A stretch of 64,000 nucleotides of DNA. Source: an uncultured Parabacteroides sp. (GTDB lineage Bacteria > Bacteroidota > Bacteroidia > Bacteroidales > Tannerellaceae). The notes beneath the pieces were generated by a model. The model saw only the letters and a program-made list of their open reading frames with translations. It ran no database searches and was not told the origin of the DNA. Where the stretch lies: the NCBI RefSeq assembly GCF_947855115.1, contig NZ_CANTZW010000004.1, forward strand, positions 62,001 to 126,000, read 5' to 3'. The position numbers were made by a program, and so were the translations under genes. Below, piece by piece: positions 1 through 7,872 of this stretch; position 1 is the first letter of the stretch, and the number at the start of each line of letters is the position of its first letter.

Positions 1-1
1 C

Positions 2-553
2 GGTACGGCTCCTTCTTTCTGGGGGATCAGTGTGGGATTACGTTTTTCCGGGATCGGTGGAACCCGTTACTCTTTGGCGGTCAGTGGTAATATGAACGGC
101 GATTTCGTATCATCCAACGACTTGGCTTATATCTATGACCCGAACGATAGCAATACGCCTCAGTATCTCCGCGAGGGAATCCAAGCGATCTTGGATAATC
201 CGGACGCAGAGAAAAGCGTAAAAGATTATATCCGCAAGAGCTTCGGAAAAGTGGCCGAGCGTAACGGTGGAGTAAACGGCTTCTATGGCACTTTCGATTT
301 GCGCCTGAACAAGAACTTCAAAATCTATAAGACTCATTCTATCGAAGCCTCAGTAGATTTCTTCAACTTCTTGAATATGCTGAACAAGAACTGGGGAGCA
401 GGGCACAACCTGGATAAACAGAATATCTATTCTATCAAGAGTTTCGACGCGGAGAAGAAGCAATACGTATATAACATAAACAAAAACACGGGTGTATCCA
501 ATATGAATGGAAATCCCTGGCAGATTCAAATCGGTATACGTTATAAGTTTTAA
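2..553 (+). CDS. TonB-dependent outer-membrane receptor, C-terminal end (partial)
   Basis: This is the last ~183 residues of an outer-membrane protein; the reading frame is open to the left edge, so the start lies outside the window. What is visible is alternating, aromatic-rich beta-strand sequence, long loops, an FNFLNM-type strand, and an end in GIRYKF with a terminal aromatic residue. That ending is typical of Bacteroidetes TonB-dependent receptors and other barrels that use the BAM complex. The family imports large substrates with TonB energy; the substrate cannot be told from this fragment. It lies 40 bp upstream of the secreted phosphoesterase on the same strand, so the two may be co-transcribed. 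The barrel assignment is fairly sure; the exact subfamily is not. Confidence 0.8.
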   Translation, partial: GTAPSFWGISVGLRFSGIGGTRYSLAVSGNMNGDFVSSNDLAYIYDPNDSNTPQYLREGIQAILDNPDAEKSVKDYIRKSFGKVAERNGGVNGFYGTFDLRLNKNFKIYKTHSIEASVDFFNFLNMLNKNWGAGHNLDKQNIYSIKSFDAEKKQYVYNINKNTGVSNMNGNPWQIQIGIRYKF

Positions 554-593
554 CTAATACATATTCATATTCAAATCATAAAAAAGAATTACG

Positions 594-2012
594 ATGAAGA
601 GACTATTCTTATCATTCTCGTTTTTACTTGCGTTATCTACATGGATAGCGCAAGCCGCTACCGTAAGAGGTACCGTATCCGATACGGCAGGCAAACCGCT
701 ACAAGGTGTAGTCGTAACAGATGGTTATAATTTCACGCAAACAAATGAGCGGGGCGAATATAGCCTGGATTCGAACCTGGACAAAAGCCGCTTTGTCTAT
801 CTCTCCGTTCCGGGTGGCTATGAGATCGCGCAGACAAGAGGCATACCGGGTCTTTTCTATCAGGAACTTGATAAAAGCAAGGAGGTAAATGAACATGATT
901 TCACGCTCACCCCACGGAAACAGACTATCGATGAGTTTATCTATCTGGCGATCTCCGATCCCCAGACCATCGATGAGCAACAAATGAAACGTTTCCGTGA
1001 AGAGACCATCCCCGACCTGAAACAGACCATAGCGCATTATCAAGGAAAAGAGGTCTACGGCATGGCATTGGGAGATATCACGTGGGATCGCATGGATTTA
1101 TTCACTCCTTATAAGGAAGCGGTCTCCGCTTTAGGCATTCCGATGTTCTCCGTGATCGGTAATCACGACCACGATTTACGTTACCCGGCCTTATCCAATC
1201 AAAAAGTAACCGAGACAAGCTACGCCGAGCGTATCTACGAAGATCATTTCGGCCCTTACAATTATTCGTTCAATATCGGTAACGTACATATCATCACCTT
1301 AAAAGATATCGATTATTATAAAGACAAGAAATATGACGAGCGTTTCGGAAAAGAACAACTAGAATGGTTGAGAAACGACCTGAGTTATGTCAAGCCCGGG
1401 ACACTTGTGTTCATCAACGTACATGCCCCGGTATTCAACCGGACAGACAAAGGTGGAGGAAACGCCGAGGACGCTGATAGCCTGAAAGAGATCGTTCGCC
1501 CTTATAATGTCCATATCTTCGCCGGACATACGCATTTCTTCGAGAACAACCCAGTCACGCCGAACCTGTATGAGCATAATATCGGAGCCGCTTGCGGAGC
1601 TTGGTGGGCCGGCCACGTGAACCGATGTGGCGCTCCGAACGGTTATTTGGTCGTAGAGGTGAAAGGAAATACCGTTACTTGGTATTACAAGGCAACCGGA
1701 CACGGCCGGGATTATCAATTCAGGGTTTATAAGCCTAACGAATTCAAGTCGCAAGCGGATTATCTGGTAGTGAACGTATGGGATTGGGACCCTGCCTACC
1801 AAGTTACATGGAGCGAAAACGGCATTGAAAAAGGTCGTATGGAGCAATTCGATGATGAAGATCAAGACTATATCGACATGCACGGAAAACCCTCCGGCTA
1901 TCATACATTACATCTATTCCGTTGCCGTCCTTCTGATGGAGCCAAAGACGTACAAATCAAGGTTGTTAACCGGTTTGGAAAGACCTTTACCAAAAATGTA
2001 ACACTTCCGTAA
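594..2012 (+). CDS. Secreted calcineurin-like metallophosphoesterase
   Basis: A 472-residue exported protein with a signal peptide ending near AQA (residues 18-22). The order is a carboxypeptidase-regulatory/MetallophosN-like beta domain (about 23-105), a calcineurin-like phosphoesterase domain (about 115-330) and a C-terminal MetallophosC-like beta domain (about 340-472). Metal-site motifs are visible: GD at 160-161, GNHD at 189-192, H277 and GHTH at 311-314. The first motif, normally DxH, reads D-P-Q (122-124), as in some related exported enzymes. It probably hydrolyses a phosphoester or phosphoanhydride in the periplasm or at the surface; the substrate is unknown. It follows the TonB receptor by 40 bp and is followed by a terminator-like hairpin at 2127-2170. 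Confidence 0.85.
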   Translation: MKRLFLSFSFLLALSTWIAQAATVRGTVSDTAGKPLQGVVVTDGYNFTQTNERGEYSLDSNLDKSRFVYLSVPGGYEIAQTRGIPGLFYQELDKSKEVNEHDFTLTPRKQTIDEFIYLAISDPQTIDEQQMKRFREETIPDLKQTIAHYQGKEVYGMALGDITWDRMDLFTPYKEAVSALGIPMFSVIGNHDHDLRYPALSNQKVTETSYAERIYEDHFGPYNYSFNIGNVHIITLKDIDYYKDKKYDERFGKEQLEWLRNDLSYVKPGTLVFINVHAPVFNRTDKGGGNAEDADSLKEIVRPYNVHIFAGHTHFFENNPVTPNLYEHNIGAACGAWWAGHVNRCGAPNGYLVVEVKGNTVTWYYKATGHGRDYQFRVYKPNEFKSQADYLVVNVWDWDPAYQVTWSENGIEKGRMEQFDDEDQDYIDMHGKPSGYHTLHLFRCRPSDGAKDVQIKVVNRFGKTFTKNVTLP

Positions 2013-2034
2013 TCAAATCGTAACAAGCGGTATC

Positions 2035-2042
2035 TACTTTTG
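2035..2042 (+). promoter_or_regulatory. Candidate -7 box, TACTTTTG
   Basis: The sequence TACTTTTG matches the Bacteroidetes -7 consensus TANNTTTG and lies just after the phosphoesterase stop codon. No TTTG -33 box is seen at the right spacing. The only things downstream before the hairpin at 2127 are a 22-codon ORF starting at 2053 and non-coding sequence, so it could drive a short RNA. Confidence 0.35.
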
Positions 2043-2126
2043 TATTGATAAAATGAAGAAAACTCTCTTACATATTGACTTTAGAATCATTACAAAGGAA
2101 CAAACCAAACCTTATTCCTAACTTTG

Positions 2127-2170
2127 AACGGCAACCCGGCTTTCGGAGGAAAGCGGTTGCCGTTATTTTT
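2127..2170 (+). terminator. Intrinsic terminator
   Basis: Perfect arms AACGGCAACC and GGTTGCCGTT, with an inner GCTTTC/GAAAGC stem, are followed by ATTTTT. It would end the TonB receptor/phosphoesterase transcript and any short RNA started at about 2050. Confidence 0.8.
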
Positions 2171-2197
2171 CTAAGGGTATATTCCTTTCTTAATAGA

Positions 2198-2249
2198 AAA
2201 AGTTTCGAGTTCATTCGAAACTTTTGTACTTTTACGCAAAAGTTTCGAG
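2198..2249 (+). promoter_or_regulatory. Operator-like inverted repeat plus third half-site before the ATPase gene
   Basis: An 11-bp perfect inverted repeat, AAAAGTTTCGA (2198-2208) and TCGAAACTTTT (2215-2225), with a 6-nt spacer. A third copy, CAAAAGTTTCGAG (2237-2249), ends one base before the ATG at 2251. The A/T between the second and third copies (TGTACTTTTACG) resembles a -7 box. The layout suggests a site bound by a dimeric regulator, possibly autoregulation; this is inference. Confidence 0.5.
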
Positions 2250-2250
2250 T

Positions 2251-3522
2251 ATGGACGACAGATTTAAGGCATTAGAGAAGTATAACCTATGGGGTGGAAA
2301 CGATTTTCCAACAGGCTATAAACGGCAAGATTATTTAGATAGGATATTATCCTACACCGGAAACAGATTAATCAAAGTCTTGGTAGGACAGCGACGTGTA
2401 GGGAAAAGCTATCTCCTTCGTCAGCTAGCCAGCCATCTCACCAATAGTGGAGTAAATCCCCGAAATATATTCTTCATTAACTGTGAGCTATCCGCCTTCT
2501 ATTTTTTGAAAACTCATGAAGATCTTGATTCCCTGTTTAATCTCTACTTAAAACAAATTAATCCTCAAGGTCGTATCTATCTGTTCATTGACGAAATCCA
2601 AAACGTAGAGGGGTGGGAACGCTTCGCCAACTCATACTCACAGGACTATACCGCCGAATATGAGTTATTCATCAGTGGTTCCAACTCTAAAATGCTATCT
2701 GGGGAACTCGCCACGTTATTAGCCGGACGTTATGTGGAATTTGCCATCTATCCTTTTTCATACACAGAGTTTCTTGGAATCACCCAAAAAGAAAATAACA
2801 AGGTACACTACCTAGAATACATGCAAAGTAGTGGTATGCCAGAATTATACCATCTATCTCAACCAGAAGTACAACGAAATTATATATCCGCATTAAAAGA
2901 TACCGTATTACTACGCGATATCATACAAAGACAAAATATAAAAGACGCTAAGTTGCTTGAGGACATTTTTGTCTATCTGGTAAATAACGCATCTAATTTA
3001 ATATCAATTCGGAATATCACCAATTATTTCAAGAGCTCGGGAAGGAAGACCAGCTACGATACGATCGCCTCCTACATTAGTTACATAGAGGATACCTTTT
3101 TGGTACATAAAGTCGAAAAATACCAAATCAAGGGAAAGGAGACCATCGCCGGGAATTGTAAGTATTACATCAATGACCTAGGTTTCAACAATTATTTATA
3201 TCAAGGCTTCGGTTATGGCATTGGATATAAACTAGAAAACCTCATTTATCTAGATTTATTAAGGGCCGGCTATCAAATATACGTAGGCAGCATAAAGAGC
3301 AAAGAGGTGGATTTCGTCGCTATCAAAGGAGATCGGGTTATCTATCTACAATCCACTTATTTACTAATCGACAAAGAGACCATCGAACGGGAATATGCCT
3401 CGTTAGAGGCCATTGAGGATAATTACGAGAAGATCGTTGTCTCGCTCGATGATCTGCCGTTTCCTTCCAAAGAAGGGATAAAGCACGTACAAGCATGGAA
3501 TTTATCCCATGCCATTCTCTAA
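2251..3522 (+). CDS. AAA ATPase with DUF4143 C-terminal domain
   Basis: A protein of about 423 residues. I chose the ATG at 2251 (MDDRFKALEKY) rather than an upstream TTG, because the family usually starts shortly before the P-loop and the extra codons fall in the repeat region. The Walker A motif is GQRRVGKS near residue 45. Walker B is LFIDEIQ, and a sensor-like SGSNSK follows. The C-terminal part is DUF4143-like with a possible nuclease-fold core (KSKEVDFVAIKGD, then a Q). Such stand-alone ATPases are abundant and variable in Bacteroidetes. Their role is unclear, and DNA-linked or toxin-antitoxin-like roles have been suggested. It stands alone between terminators, with an unusual operator-like leader. 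Confidence 0.85.
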   Translation: MDDRFKALEKYNLWGGNDFPTGYKRQDYLDRILSYTGNRLIKVLVGQRRVGKSYLLRQLASHLTNSGVNPRNIFFINCELSAFYFLKTHEDLDSLFNLYLKQINPQGRIYLFIDEIQNVEGWERFANSYSQDYTAEYELFISGSNSKMLSGELATLLAGRYVEFAIYPFSYTEFLGITQKENNKVHYLEYMQSSGMPELYHLSQPEVQRNYISALKDTVLLRDIIQRQNIKDAKLLEDIFVYLVNNASNLISIRNITNYFKSSGRKTSYDTIASYISYIEDTFLVHKVEKYQIKGKETIAGNCKYYINDLGFNNYLYQGFGYGIGYKLENLIYLDLLRAGYQIYVGSIKSKEVDFVAIKGDRVIYLQSTYLLIDKETIEREYASLEAIEDNYEKIVVSLDDLPFPSKEGIKHVQAWNLSHAIL

Positions 3523-3561
3523 GGTCTGAAAGACAATTTATATTCTGTAGTATTATATTTA

Positions 3562-3614
3562 TAGACAAAAAAAACTAAGCCCCAGCAAGGAAACCTGCCG
3601 GGGCTTGTTTTTTA
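3562..3614. terminator. Bidirectional terminator between the ATPase and paralogue 1
   Basis: AAGCCCC (3577-3583) and GGGGCTT (3600-3606) form a stem flanked by an A-run on the left and a T-run on the right, so it can act for both converging genes. The same AAGCCCC...GGGGCTT hairpin lies downstream of the other two large paralogues (26338-26378 and 48424-48471). Confidence 0.8.
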
Positions 3615-3773
3615 TCCGTTTCCATCCTCACGGAAGTACTTACGGAATGAACTTTAATTTATTACTTTAGTATTAATATTAATCCATTCCCGCCTGTTCG
3701 CCCTCACGGGCTACTTGAATCACTACAACTCCCGCGGGAATGATTTTCGATTTATGTTATTATCGTCATTATT

Positions 3774-6700
3774 TTATTTAACGATTGCCTTAACGGCCTC
3801 CTCGCCTTCCACAGACACTACTACGATACCCGCAGGAACCGTGATCGTAGCGTTATCGGAAGTAAGAACCGTGTTAGCGATAGATTTGCCAAGAACGTTC
3901 GTTACAGAAACCATCTTGCCTGCGGCGCCTTGGATCTCGATCATACCGTTGCCAGCGATAACCTTGATACCTTCGGTAGCGTCAGCGATTGACTCGTTGG
4001 AAGTAGGAATACCTTCTACGATGTTGAACTTCAAAGCACGAGACTTAGAGCTTGTCCATGTCAACTTATCATTAACAGCATACAAATATCTAGCGGCAGA
4101 ACCATTGCTAGTCAATGAGCGAACCACATACAAATCATCTGCATCTTCTGCCAATACAATCTGAACCTTGAAGCGATCCAAGCCACCTAACGTATTCACG
4201 TCATCAGCCTTAACAGCAATCTCTCTCATCTCGCCCTTGATATTTGTTGTCAAAGTATCACGGCTCTCATCAATTGTAGCAGCCTTGAAGATAGCTTTGG
4301 TTGTTTCCTCAGCCCATTGATATTTCTTGTCATACTTACCATCAGCTACATAATAGTTCACTGAGTCTTCTGCGTGGAACAAGAAGTTATCGTTCTTAGA
4401 GATATAGAATGAAGGAATAACGGCCTCCTCGTCTGTCACGTGCAAGTAGAAAGCAGTAGCCGCTTGGTTAACCAAGATACCTTCCTTGTTCTCGTTCATG
4501 GACATATAGTTGCCCAACTCACCCTCGAACTGTACATAACCTTCCTTAGCCGGATAGCTAATCTCTGGAGACTCGGCGATCAAGTAAGTTCTCAAAGCCC
4601 ACTCAGTATTCAAATTATATGCATACAAACTATAGATATCCTCCGGTTGAGTGTAGTATTGTACATACTTTCCGCTATTATTTTTATAGCTACTAACCGC
4701 TACCACGGATACGATATCCTCATCAAATACGCTTGAGTTATTCGGAACGGTCGTACCGATAGCATTCACAGCAATCAAGGAAACAGAACCATCCACATTT
4801 TGCTTGATGATGAACTTGTCAGCTCGAGAAAGATTATAAGTATTGTCTCTTTCTAGTTGGTCATTAGAGTCAACATAGTTATTAGTTGAATTTGCCAAAG
4901 AGAAGAAAGACTCTGTCTCCTGTCCGTCTACCACATAACGTAATTGATAAGTGTAAGCGTAAACCACATCAGCCTTAGCCTTTACAGTTACATGGTCATT
5001 ATCATTGTACACGAAACTGCGCTCTACTACCTTCATCGGAGTACTGCTCTTGATCAACTGCCATTGAGCAGCTTTAGATACTTCCGTAGCGAACTCATTA
5101 TAAGCGTTCAAATGATATTGTTCTGCCACAGCAGAGTTCTCATAAACAGCGGCATAGAACTTATTAGAAGTCTCATAGCTGTCACGGGCAAACGCCATCG
5201 TCATCAAAGACTTATTGTCAACATTCAAGAACCCAGCGTAAGCATCAACCTCAGCTACCTTCTCCAATTTGATTTTCAGTCTGTTCAACGGCTTGTTATA
5301 ACGGGGATCACTAGTCTCCTCATTATAAGTATTCTCATCTACATATACGGCTTGAACATCACTAAAGCTAACACTTGTAGCGCCAACACCTAGTTCATAT
5401 ACGTTTTCCTCACCCTCAACAGGGAACAATTTAGCCGTAAAGTACTCACGAGTCTCACGGTTCGTGAAAGTCACATCCTTACCGCTAACCTCCGTGATAA
5501 CAAATTGGTAAGCAGGATAAGCAAGATCAACTAATGTTTGAGCCTTAGCTGTCCACATGAACTCATTATTATAGATATAGCTAGGAGCTGTTCCTGTACG
5601 AACCTCTACCGTATTAACAGTCAAATACTTGCCATACAAACTCTCGGCCTCACCCTGCGTTCCGCTCATGACACGGATGTTATAGATAGCAGCCTTAGCC
5701 TCCGTATTCAAGAAGTCAATACCATCCTTAGCCAAAGAACTAGATAACTTGAAGATAAACTGAGGAAGATTCGGAGCCGCAGTCTTCTGAGTAGCCAAAT
5801 AATTCTTATCGCCATGACCCAAGATAGCCAATCTCATATCTGTTACCTCCTCATGTTTCGCATCGTTTGTTTTTGCCTTGTAACGGAAAGTTCCTAAAGA
5901 CAACGCATACGGATAAGCAGACAAATAGTCTTTATTCACTGTGAAACAAGCGTTGTAAATAGATGTCTCTGTTCCTTGAGACTGCCAGCGAGCCTCGATA
6001 TTGGCCGGATTCGTTTCTGTATAGAAATTAAAGTCGCTAACCTTTACGGTTGTCAGTTCAAAACCTTGACCATTACCGCGATCAACAGTCGTAGCCTCAA
6101 CCGTATTCGTAGAACTTACCGCAATAACCGTATGCTTGAACCACTCTTGATAGGTTTCAGACTTAGGTTTATCACCCACAAAGAAATACATACCTGCAGG
6201 GATTGTCATCTTTACATAAGAAGGGATAGCCTTATCACCCAAGTCAACATTGATCGGAGAAGTCAAATTATAAGCGACAATTTTCTTGTCACCAAACAAA
6301 TTCTCCTCAACAGCATCTTTAGTCTCAAAATTGAAACCAGCCGTGTTATACAAAGCATTCAATTCTGCGGCATCCGTAAATGTTTCATAACCCACTTCAT
6401 AGAAATAGGGTGCGAATGTTCCAGAAGCTGTCACAGAAGATTTATTCGCAATATCCCAACTTAAGACAACATCACCCGGAGCTGCTTTATAAGCGAACAT
6501 AGTCGGATATGTATAATTGCCTGAACCTGCTGGAGTCTCTGTAGCCGTATACTTATCGTCTGCTTGAGAATTTGCTCCAAATACGAAGTTTGCGTTACCA
6601 GTCGTTGCAGCCGTATTCAATTCCACCGCATTATTTGCCGCATTGATACGTAAGACCTGACCTGTCAACTCATTCGTGAATTTATAAGAGAAATCACCTC

Positions 6701-7025
6701 TTACACCTTCTGTCACCGATACAGTCCACACATAAGCCTTAACTGCGTCCTTGTCTTGATCATCAACCCTTCCATCGCCATTGATATCCGGATCAGCAAT
6801 AGCACGTACACCTTCTTTCAATAGTTTTGTACCTGCATTTAATGAGGTGAAACCATACGCCTCATCTGCGGAGTTTGTAATCACATAGCGTCCGGCTTTC
6901 AATTCCGTTGCCGGTGTTTTCAACCCCAACAAGTCTTTAATTGAAGTCTGAGCAAAGGCACTACCGCACAGCGACCCTGCCACGAGCAGACCCGCCGTAA
7001 ACAATGTAGAAATCTTTCTGTTCAT
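3774..7025 (-). CDS. S-layer-like secreted giant protein, DUF6383 family, paralogue 1
   Basis: A 1083-residue exported protein with a signal peptide of about 25 residues ending SAFAQ. The body is beta-rich, low in Cys and unlike any catalytic family I know. The last ~75 residues, containing QGAAGK, NVLGK, SDNATI, VPAGI and ending EGEEAVKAIVK, are nearly the same as in the two paralogues at 26424 and 48663. That segment has the pattern of a type A type IX secretion sorting domain. A dockerin/EF-hand-like loop (DINGDGRVDDQD, residues 80-91) occurs only in this paralogue. It is likely a surface or S-layer component. The nearby promoter segment points away from the gene (see 7246-7276), so it may be silent in this isolate. 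Function is inferred; the homology between the three is seen directly. Confidence 0.85.
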   Translation of the reverse strand: MNRKISTLFTAGLLVAGSLCGSAFAQTSIKDLLGLKTPATELKAGRYVITNSADEAYGFTSLNAGTKLLKEGVRAIADPDINGDGRVDDQDKDAVKAYVWTVSVTEGVRGDFSYKFTNELTGQVLRINAANNAVELNTAATTGNANFVFGANSQADDKYTATETPAGSGNYTYPTMFAYKAAPGDVVLSWDIANKSSVTASGTFAPYFYEVGYETFTDAAELNALYNTAGFNFETKDAVEENLFGDKKIVAYNLTSPINVDLGDKAIPSYVKMTIPAGMYFFVGDKPKSETYQEWFKHTVIAVSSTNTVEATTVDRGNGQGFELTTVKVSDFNFYTETNPANIEARWQSQGTETSIYNACFTVNKDYLSAYPYALSLGTFRYKAKTNDAKHEEVTDMRLAILGHGDKNYLATQKTAAPNLPQFIFKLSSSLAKDGIDFLNTEAKAAIYNIRVMSGTQGEAESLYGKYLTVNTVEVRTGTAPSYIYNNEFMWTAKAQTLVDLAYPAYQFVITEVSGKDVTFTNRETREYFTAKLFPVEGEENVYELGVGATSVSFSDVQAVYVDENTYNEETSDPRYNKPLNRLKIKLEKVAEVDAYAGFLNVDNKSLMTMAFARDSYETSNKFYAAVYENSAVAEQYHLNAYNEFATEVSKAAQWQLIKSSTPMKVVERSFVYNDNDHVTVKAKADVVYAYTYQLRYVVDGQETESFFSLANSTNNYVDSNDQLERDNTYNLSRADKFIIKQNVDGSVSLIAVNAIGTTVPNNSSVFDEDIVSVVAVSSYKNNSGKYVQYYTQPEDIYSLYAYNLNTEWALRTYLIAESPEISYPAKEGYVQFEGELGNYMSMNENKEGILVNQAATAFYLHVTDEEAVIPSFYISKNDNFLFHAEDSVNYYVADGKYDKKYQWAEETTKAIFKAATIDESRDTLTTNIKGEMREIAVKADDVNTLGGLDRFKVQIVLAEDADDLYVVRSLTSNGSAARYLYAVNDKLTWTSSKSRALKFNIVEGIPTSNESIADATEGIKVIAGNGMIEIQGAAGKMVSVTNVLGKSIANTVLTSDNATITVPAGIVVVSVEGEEAVKAIVK

Positions 7026-7102
7026 AATTTAAAATTTAATATTAATAATAGTGTTAATTAAGCACTTAGCCACATCTTGACAGCAGACTGCCGTTCGAAA
7101 AC

Positions 7103-7126
7103 GACTAGTCTAAACCATCGTCTAAA
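7103..7126 (+). repeat. Left arm of imperfect inverted repeat around the promoter segment
   Basis: This 24-bp arm pairs with 7288-7311 in inverted orientation at 18 of 24 positions. It starts GACTAGTCTAAAC. The gene-proximal side of the same motif, with GTTTAGACTAGTCGTTTT on the minus strand, is also found at paralogue 3. The similarity between the two ends continues inward for another ~20 bp, giving a degenerate -7-like GCCTCTTG at 7138-7145 on the minus strand. Confidence 0.6.
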
Positions 7127-7245
7127 TCTTGCGTTTTCAAGAGGCATGAAAGGAAAGTTCGTTAAAGGAATCGATTGTTTCGTAAAGGATAGGCTATCCT
7201 ATTGATAAGAAAGCGGATAAGGGATAAAAAAAATAACGAAGAAGG

Positions 7246-7276
7246 GTTGCAAGTATCAAAGAAACGCGTACCTTTG
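7246..7276 (+). promoter_or_regulatory. Promoter pointing away from paralogue 1 (candidate inverted/OFF)
   Basis: GTTG (7246-7249), 19 nt, then TACCTTTG (7269-7276) is a full Bacteroidetes promoter on the plus strand, while the adjacent large gene is on the minus strand. The surrounding ~120 bp matches the promoter region of paralogue 2, where the same promoter faces its gene. There is no ORF downstream on the plus strand. Reflected about the inverted-repeat midpoint, the -7 box would lie 113 bp from the paralogue 1 ATG, against 106 bp at paralogue 2. Confidence 0.75.
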
Positions 7277-7287
7277 CAAATGACGAA

Positions 7288-7311
7288 TTTAAACGATCGT
7301 TTTTAACAGTC
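7288..7311 (+). repeat. Right arm of imperfect inverted repeat around the promoter segment
   Basis: The partner of 7103-7126. It contains the fully palindromic core AACGATCGTT (7292-7301), which is also the centre of the single palindrome at paralogue 3 (51574-51603). The sequence to its right resembles the right flank of that palindrome. Confidence 0.6.
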
Positions 7312-7350
7312 ATTTTTCTACTAAAGAAAACTAACTTCACTGCCTATATT

Positions 7351-7368
7351 AATGTACGTGCGTACATT
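7351..7368. promoter_or_regulatory. Palindrome AATGTACGTGCGTACATT, shared by the three S-layer-like loci
   Basis: 8-bp arms around TG. A close version lies at 51657-51674 upstream of paralogue 3 (AATGTATGCGTGTACATT), and a shorter one at 30009-30024 upstream of paralogue 2. In all cases it lies distal to the promoter or recombination site in an AT-rich stretch. It is a possible binding site for a regulator or recombinase; the role is inferred. Confidence 0.5.
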
Positions 7369-7463
7369 GTTATATTAATCATTGGTCTATATAAATAATA
7401 AATCTTCCTCAGAGGCAACCAAGGAATATTCTTGTGTATATCCGACTTCTAAAGTAAGTTAAG

Positions 7464-7523
7464 TTCATCGGCCAAGTAAGTTAAGTGAATCCGGCATGTT
7501 ACTTAACTTACTTGGCCGATGAA
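7464..7523. repeat. Perfect 23-bp inverted repeat with 14-nt loop
   Basis: The arms 7464-7486 and 7501-7523 are exact reverse complements (start TTCATCGGCCAAG). A further partial copy, AAGTAAGTTAAG, lies at 7452-7463 directly before the left arm. There is no T-run after it, so it is not a standard terminator. It may be a REP-like element or a transposon/recombinase footprint. Confidence 0.75.
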
Positions 7524-7777
7524 GCTAGCTTATATAAACAGGCGAGGCACAAACACGAGAAGCTCGTTATTATATAAATGACGAGCACCAGACCTCAGCC
7601 TCATACTATTTGGCCTTGCCCGGAGGGCACCGGGGGATAGAGAACCTGTCGCACCGGCATCCGGACGTGACCCTCAAAGATTTACTCCCACTTTTTCCGG
7701 GTATCCCCGGATAAGAAGAATCCCACAATAAGCCGACCATTGGATCTTATTTTTAACAAGCTGATAATCAATATCAT

Positions 7778-7872
7778 GAAAACACGTAGATATTTACGTT
7801 GAAACATGTACATGTTTTCCCAAAAAGTCGTACGTGTTTTTTGAAATTCACGTACATATTTTTCCGGAAACG
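7778..7872. repeat. Cluster of CATGTACATG / CGTACGTG / CACGTACAT units
   Basis: Several short palindromic units are separated by TTTTCC/TTTTTT runs. A related cluster lies at 52213-52276 upstream of paralogue 3. The small ORFs that cover both clusters encode similar FRKT/FGKT-like stretches, but these look like by-products of the repeats. Confidence 0.55.

Noticed and set aside
1605..1625. GCCACGTGAACC-like parS site
   Set aside because: It lies within the phosphoesterase gene and matches the parS consensus only at the CACGTG core; other CACGTG copies (10066, 22430) are equally poor.
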